Source: Persicaria tinctoria
Lineage: Eukaryota > Streptophyta > Magnoliopsida > Caryophyllales > Polygonaceae
Assembly (NCBI GenBank): GCA_037127255.1
Contig: JBANSL010000005.1
Coordinates: forward strand, 2,232,001-2,296,000
Length of the DNA: 64,000 bases
Direction of reading: 5' to 3'
The notes under the pieces were generated by a model. That model was not told the DNA's origin. It saw nothing but the letters and a program-made list of their open reading frames with translations, and searched no databases. The position numbers were made by a program, and so were the translations under genes. Positions 58,076 to 64,000 of this stretch are shown piece after piece. Position 1 is the stretch's first letter. Each line of letters starts with the position of its first letter.

Positions 58076-61000
58076 TCAATCCTCGTACTCAGTCTCTTCA
58101 TCGTCATCGTCATTGTTCTCTCCGTACCTCCAACCGTCCTCACCATTATCACGATCCTCTTCTGTTTCTTCGCTGTCTTCTTCTGCGTACACCTCGTCTC
58201 TGGCAGGCCATGGTTTCTTCATAAGATTCACATTGGCAGGTGCAATACTGGGGGTACCTTTGCGCATGGTTTTCGAGGGAGGCAGCTTCGTATTTGGCTT
58301 ACTGTGCTTCGGCTGTTTGGAGCTTTTTCCGTTCACGCGTTTACCGGAATAGGCGTCTTGGTCTCTACCTTCGTCCATGTCGTTGTCAACAAGGTGGTTG
58401 TTTGGTTGAGATGTCTTAGGGTTGTTATCTTCTGCATAGTGACCGGGATGCTCTCTCCTTAGATGGAGGTTGAGCTTGTACTCGTGGATGTAGGCCTTCC
58501 CACATCCTTCGTAAGGGCAGCCATAAGGCCTGGCTGAGGATGCTGACCCATAAGGGCCTGAAGATGGCTTCGTCATTTTGACGGGCTTCTCAACAGGTGG
58601 CGCAGGTTTAGGTGTCACCTCAGCAGGGTTCTGCAAGTCACATGCCAAGTAACAACTCAGAAAACTCGAACGGTTGATTTGCCAGAGAAAGGTAAGATTA
58701 GAGCACATTTTCTCAAGTAAAACAATGCCGAAAAGGGACCTAATTGGTTATGCACTTATACCTCTCATGTTACCCATCCATAAACCAACCCATTGAGTGG
58801 TGGAATGGCTCCACCCATCTATTAACCGATCCATTTCCATTCCAATTCGAAATTCATTATGGATAATTGAAACTCACAATAAAACTTGCAAGTTTTGCTA
58901 TGAAGAGACAGTAGCTACCCAAGAAACATATATGAAACCCATGAAATAAGTAAATCCAAAACAGAAAATTGAGAAACATTTCCAAACAAACCTTTTCGTG
59001 ATGAGATGAGATATGGTTTTTAAGTTTATACTCATGAGCAAATCTCTTTCCACAGTCGGAGTAGGGACATATGTGATAGTTTTCTTGGGAATGAGTCTTC
59101 ATGTGTGATCTCAAGTTGAAATCCAACGAGAACGCCTGCATTTGCACACATGAATTAGCAAGGAACCATGTAAACAAATTCTTTCAAATTGAAAACTAGG
59201 AAGAAATGGGATGCAGTAGAGACATAGAGTATTCCAATATTCAAGATCTGTTGATGCTAGTAGGCCACGGGGAGCACTGGTTGAGCAGGCAAAAATACTT
59301 GTAACGTAACACAGTGAACAGGATACTTTATGAATTAGTAATGATAACAGCAAGAGATAGAGACAGAATAATCACCTTACCACATCCTTCATGAGGGCAT
59401 ACAAAATCTCTTTCTCCGGTATGAATAAGAAAGTGTCTCTTCAACTTGGAGCTATCTAAAAATTTCTGGAAGGCTAGATGTGTAAATACAAGAGCAATAT
59501 ATGTGTACATGTAAAGATCATAGGTTACGAACAAGGATTAACCAATTTGAAATAATCAATATTGTTCAATTCTTACCTTTCCACATCCCTCCCAGTGGCA
59601 AATATATTGTCTTTCGCCATGAATATGAGAATGCTTCCGCAAAGCACCAGCATCAATAAATGTCTTTCCACATGCTTCATAGCTACAGAGGAAAAGAACT
59701 TCAGAAGTTGGTTCTGGTTCTGGATCTGGTGCCTCGGGTTCTTTTTCCTTCTCCTTCAAGGCTCTCAACTTGTCCACTAAACAACCAAATGAGTCACAAT
59801 AGACAAACAAACCCAGTCAATCAAATATCCCCACTTGAAATAACCAAGCAGAGCTGCAAAATTATATTACATGAATAGCTAGTCCGACACTTCTTTAGCA
59901 GTAGCATAGTAAGAATTCAAAATGTAAGCAATGGTTCATGCTTCTGGTCACTGCTCACAATTAGCCAATCCTTAGTAATACTAATAACTTTCAATAACAA
60001 GAAAGTTGAGTAAGTTTTACATTTGAGAAGGAGATCAGAAAGAATCCAAAGAAAAGAATGACAAATAAGCCACAAGCAGCACAAATGAAATAGGTTATTT
60101 GGCTTGCAACTGAATCTAGTTTGCCTAAGCCGGTCTCTATTGGGCATGACAAGAAAGGAAATCAAAGATTACATTAATTGCAGATCAGCACTTTACCTCT
60201 AACCCACTTAATAAGAGTACACTTTCCTCCGGTTGCCACAACATCTTGAGGAACCCTATGCGATATGATTGAAATACATAAATAAATTAGAAGACGATAA
60301 GAATATCATTGGAACACATATGATATATCATATCAAAGCCATGGTCCTAGATTAGATACTCATTGTACACCATATACTTTTTCCTCCCAATATTTAGACC
60401 TTTAAAATAATGAAAAACAGTCACCAAAACAAGCTCACTTTTATCATGAAAAAGTAAAATAAAAGTAAATACTTGATTTTGTTTAATGAAAAAGAATGGA
60501 AGTGTTTATATAGTTGCTAAATCTTAATTTCTTATCTCTTATTGTTCTCTCTATCAGACATTTAAAATACAGTTAACTATGAACAAATTAATAACCCCAA
60601 AACTCTTTAGAGCTATTTCCATTTTCCTCATCGTCGATGGATTGGTTTGACAAAATTATTATAGCCTTCACCCCTTCACTCAGTTTAATATACATATAGT
60701 AATATAGTATATGTTGTGTGAATACAAAGTATCTGTAACGCTACTGTTTTTTATATTTATAAACAGACAAATAAAATAATCAATTCTTTGTTTAGGAATT
60801 AATCTACATTCTATTTTACACAATAAAAGTACTTCTTCCTTAGTTTTTCTTTTGCTCCCCACACCATTGTCATTCTAATGATTAATTTGACTATTAAGTG
60901 TACTTCAGCTGTTGAGATCTTCAGGGAAAAAAATGTTTTTCACCAAAAGTTTTGCACTTAAGCTGTATAAAGCCGATAAATTTGAGAACTTCTAGCAACC

Positions 61001-61456
61001 GTCTGAAAAAGAGTAAACTTTCCCTAAAAATTATGAGCAAAATTAGTCCAATTGTTTGTTCCACTTCCAAAGTTCGCCTAATTTTCCAGTCTACAATTAT
61101 AAAAACCCTAGTGCACTGCTGATTACCCACGCGTGATTGATAACATAACAGCCTACAAATCCGATTCAGAAAACCAAATAGCATCTGCAGTTTAAATTGC
61201 AGATAAAAACAAAATAAAGAGAAATTCACCTATTTTAATGGAATCGACAGAACCACAAGCTGAATCACAAATACTAACACACGACACCGAAAAACCCTAA
61301 TCTCGATCCAAATTGACAAGCAAAACAGAGAAGTTTTGGATTGGACTGCGTCGGAGAGGAAAAGGAATACCATTCTTTGACCCACTTAACAGCAGGGGCT
61401 TTAGACTTGGCGATTTGACGTCTATCGAACAGGTTGTGTGGAATTGGAGCCTCCAT
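58076..61456 (-). CDS. YY1: YY1-like C2H2 zinc-finger transcription factor
   Basis: Six minus-strand exons, 61456-61371, 60255-60197, 59776-59577, 59465-59376, 59135-58992 and 58630-58076, join in phase to 377 residues. Five C2H2 fingers follow one another from residue ~79: CSYEACGKTF, CHWEGCGKKF, CPHEGCGKAF, CPYSDCGKRF and CPYEGCGKAY, each with C-x4-C and paired histidines. The first four match the YY1 type; a linker rich in Pro and Lys separates the fifth. The C-terminus is acidic (EEDSEETEED, NNDDDDEETEYED). In Arabidopsis, YY1 (At4g06634) works with Mediator MED18 and acts in ABA responses (from memory). The start MEAPIPHNLFDRR matches that family. No defects were seen. The gene is convergent with the bZIP gene and divergent from the CX9C gene. 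Confidence 0.94.
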
Positions 61457-62966
61457 CGCCTCACCTCGAGATGAATCTCAATCAAAGGTTATACGCACCA
61501 CTTCGAACGGCAATTTCGCCCAATAATTGATGGATTTTGGATTCTAGGGTTGCAAGAAAGCAAAGATATTTAGGGCTTTGGAACTGACTAGCTATGGCGC
61601 ACGCACACTCTTCCCGCCGGGAGGCTGAGACCCCTCCCTTCTTTCTATTAGGCTTGTTTTACTTTTCTTTCTCCTTTTTTCTTTTTAAAGTTGTACCATT
61701 CAATTTTATTTTTTATTTTTTATTTTTGAAAAAATGGTAATTTGATAGAACAAAAATTAATCACAAACTTTGGGTGATAAAGTTTGGTGCCGTGCTGCCA
61801 TCAAATATCAAACAAATTTTATTTTAATGACCCCAATTTCGTTAAATCTTTAAATTCATTTGCTATATATATATATATTTTTTTTTTATTATAGTTCGTA
61901 TAGTTTATGTTACGAAATATAGGTTGATATTAAAATTCAGTGTTCCTATTATAAACTTATGATGTGGTTATTTTATTTTTTTTCAAAATCCCATACTCTG
62001 CTGAAAATTATATAAAAGATTAATTTTTTTTTTTTATAATTTCAAAAATAAATAGAAAGTTTTTGAAATTTTAATAAAATATTTGATATTTATATGATTT
62101 TTTTTTATCATTTTTAAGTTAATAATAAATGATATATTTTTCTCAATAAAGGGAATACTTCTGATTTTTTTTATAATATTTTTTTATAATTTTATATTTT
62201 TAAAAAATATACCAAAAATTAAAAAATTTAATAATTATAATCGAAGGGAGTATATTATAAATCTCTATTATTTCAAGATTGTTTGACTCGTATCACTTCT
62301 TCGTTGTCTTAATATTATTATTTTAAAATGAGTTTAAATATAATCTATAGATAAGGATGAATTTTACTCTATATTATTATTATTATTATCTAAAATAATA
62401 TGAATTTACAAAGAATTAGTGGGGAGTCGAGAAACAATTTGAACCCCCGCTTCTTTAGCAATAGAAAACCCTACCCTAGTGAAAACCTGAGCTGCATTTC
62501 GAGCCCCAATATCTTGAATTTGAGAGAATTTATTAATCCTTTTTAGAAGGGTTGTGGCGTCTGACTCAAGTCCCCCATTGCGGAGAAAGAAAATGGCAAG
62601 AAATCATAACGTATAAATGCACACCCACAACTTGTTTACCCAGGACGTGTATAAGAGTGAAACGCATCCTAGATAACGACTAAATGTTAGTATCACTCCT
62701 ATATAGTGCGAATAAGGGTGAAATGCACATAACAAAGTGTGCTTGTGCATTATATACATACCCACCAGGGTAATGTTACCCAAGCGCATTTCGCCCTTAT
62801 ACGCGCCATGGGTACGCAAGTTGCGGTACAATTGTACATTACGTGCGTTTAAGCGGTTTAAGTGTTTAACCCTTGTGGCATCCAGGTGCGTATAAAGGGG
62901 GGTTTGCAGGTCGGTTAACCCGCTTTCAGCATTTCAGCAAGCAGAAGAAACGAGAGAGAGAGAGAG
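61457..62966. promoter_or_regulatory. Shared upstream region between the YY1-like and CX9C genes
   Basis: The two genes diverge from this 1.5-kb gap. The middle (61680-62420) is AT-rich with long T- and A-runs and a (TTA)n run near 62370. Positions 62600-62870 hold repeated AAGGGTGAAATGCA/CACCC text, with some inverted symmetry that could be a decayed MITE. No coding sequence was found. A pyrimidine-rich leader of the YY1-like gene lies at about 61640-61680. Confidence 0.45.
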
Positions 62967-64000
62967 ATGGCGCAGCCAAGCAAGGAGCCGTGCAAGAAAC
63001 AGGCGTGTGACATCCAAGCATGTCTTACCAAGAACAACTTCAATCCACAGAGGTCAGTTTCAAGTTCTTCACCTCTTTTTTTCATTTTGTTTTTCTCCTC
63101 GGAATTAATTTTGTTAGGATTAGGAGATTGAAATGTGTATTTGAAGATTCGGTGATTTGAGGATCGCGTGTTGAATTCAGATCGGATTTCACGATTTTCT
63201 CCTTCGCTTCCAGGCACTGCTTTCGGACATTAAATTAGATTCGGATTTCACATATTCTTTCGTTTTAGTGCAGCTTGATTTGAATTTCTCCTGTTGTGGT
63301 GATCTCTGGCGCGTTTGAGCGAAAAGCCCTAATTTGGACTCTGTTTTGATTTGAAAGAGGATTTGCTGTTAGGAATTAAGATTGGTGACTCTGTTGAGTT
63401 ATGCACATGGAAAACCAGAATCTTCCTGCTACATTGGAAGAAGATGACAGAATTATGAATTTAGTGATTACATCCTTTTCTCGTAGTAGGTTTTCTGAGC
63501 TCGCAGATTTTGGTATTCGATCATCATTGAGTTATCATTTAAATGAGGCTTTGCACATTCTTAGGGCTTTGTTCACCTCCTTATGTCACAGTGGTTGTAA
63601 TGGAGCATCATCCAAAACAAAGGGTAATAACAACATATTGATTCAGTAACTGCAAACTTGAGCTTTATAGCAGCTTGTAAATCAGACTGTTTGTTCGACT
63701 TTTTGGCATTTTGATAAGGTGGGCTACAATGGTGATGATAATTGATCGTCGTCTAGGTAGCTATATCACGTTTGGGTTCTGGATTAGAATAGTGGGGATA
63801 ATTAGATTCCTAGTGATTGATTTTTGCTTTTACCAAATGCACATTATCTCATATTTGGCTTATACATCCTGCATTTGGTTCATTTGCCCCTACTGGCAAT
63901 CTTAATTCCTGTAGAAACAGTTCCAATTTCTCTAATGTTTCTTTAATATTAAAGCTTCATGATGAAGATTTGGATATTCTATTTCCATTCACTGATTGTT
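62967..64000 (+). CDS. Twin CX9C (CMC4-like) protein, first exon only in window
   Basis: Exon 1 (62967-63052) encodes MAQPSKEPCKKQACDIQACL and nine more residues, ending at CACAGAG|GTCAGT in phase 2. Cys9 and Cys19 give one CX9C unit with an extra Cys14, as in plant CMC4-like proteins, which are small, disulfide-bonded proteins imported into the mitochondrial intermembrane space by MIA40 (family knowledge). The second CX9C unit must lie in a later exon. No continuation was found up to 64000, so the intron probably exceeds 0.9 kb. Open frames at 63401-63649 lie in that intron and are not credible exons. The ATG is preceded by a (GA)n leader. Confidence 0.75.

Noticed and set aside
63401..63649. 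Second exon of the CX9C gene or an independent gene
   Set aside because: The 82-codon frame has no CX9C motif and no matching acceptor phase; it lies in the probable first intron.

Overview
The window is nuclear DNA of a flowering plant, most likely a eudicot. It has multi-exon genes with GT-AG introns and 5' leader introns, plant-type gene families, and many plant transposons (Ty1/copia, L1-type LINE, MULE, hAT, Stowaway, Harbinger, TRIM). The species cannot be told from the sequence. Gene models were built by hand from reading frames, splice signals and remembered family structure; no alignment was run.

Layout. Positions 1-26,200 are almost entirely repeats. They hold a decayed copia 3' half with its LTR, and a satellite of GTGCAACTC-type minisatellite blocks broken by a 3.3-kb MULE. 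Next come a degraded C2H2 zinc-finger gene fragment in a probable Pack-MULE setting, a 5'-truncated LINE with a hAT MITE nested in it, and an array of eight ~0.8-kb tandem repeats interrupted by a truncated MULE transposase gene. Positions 26,200-33,800 hold two intact genes meeting tail to tail: a clade-D PP2C phosphatase (+) and a prolyl 4-hydroxylase (-). Positions 34,300-39,450 are a nest of transposons: retroelement tail, hAT-like element, MULE with captured exons, plus a Stowaway MITE. A small divergent CRAL-TRIO (SEC14-like) gene follows at 42.3-43.1 kb. A fibrillarin-like gene fragment at 44.2-46.6 kb has a tandem TRIM retrotransposon inserted inside one exon. At 47.4-51.6 kb lies a local cluster of SRA/YDG-like genes: three decayed copies and one intact 191-residue copy. 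The right end carries a bZIP factor (+), a five-finger YY1-like zinc-finger factor (-) and the first exon of a twin CX9C (CMC4-like) mitochondrial protein (+).

How it fits together. The intact genes are unrelated housekeeping or regulatory genes and form no pathway. The bZIP/YY1 pair resembles the Arabidopsis At4g06598/At4g06634 neighbourhood, which suggests conserved gene order. The most unusual items are the SRA-only gene cluster with a conserved short open frame downstream of its units, inverted tRNA-like sequences inside two related MULEs, and the TRIM tandem inserted in frame in a fibrillarin-like exon.
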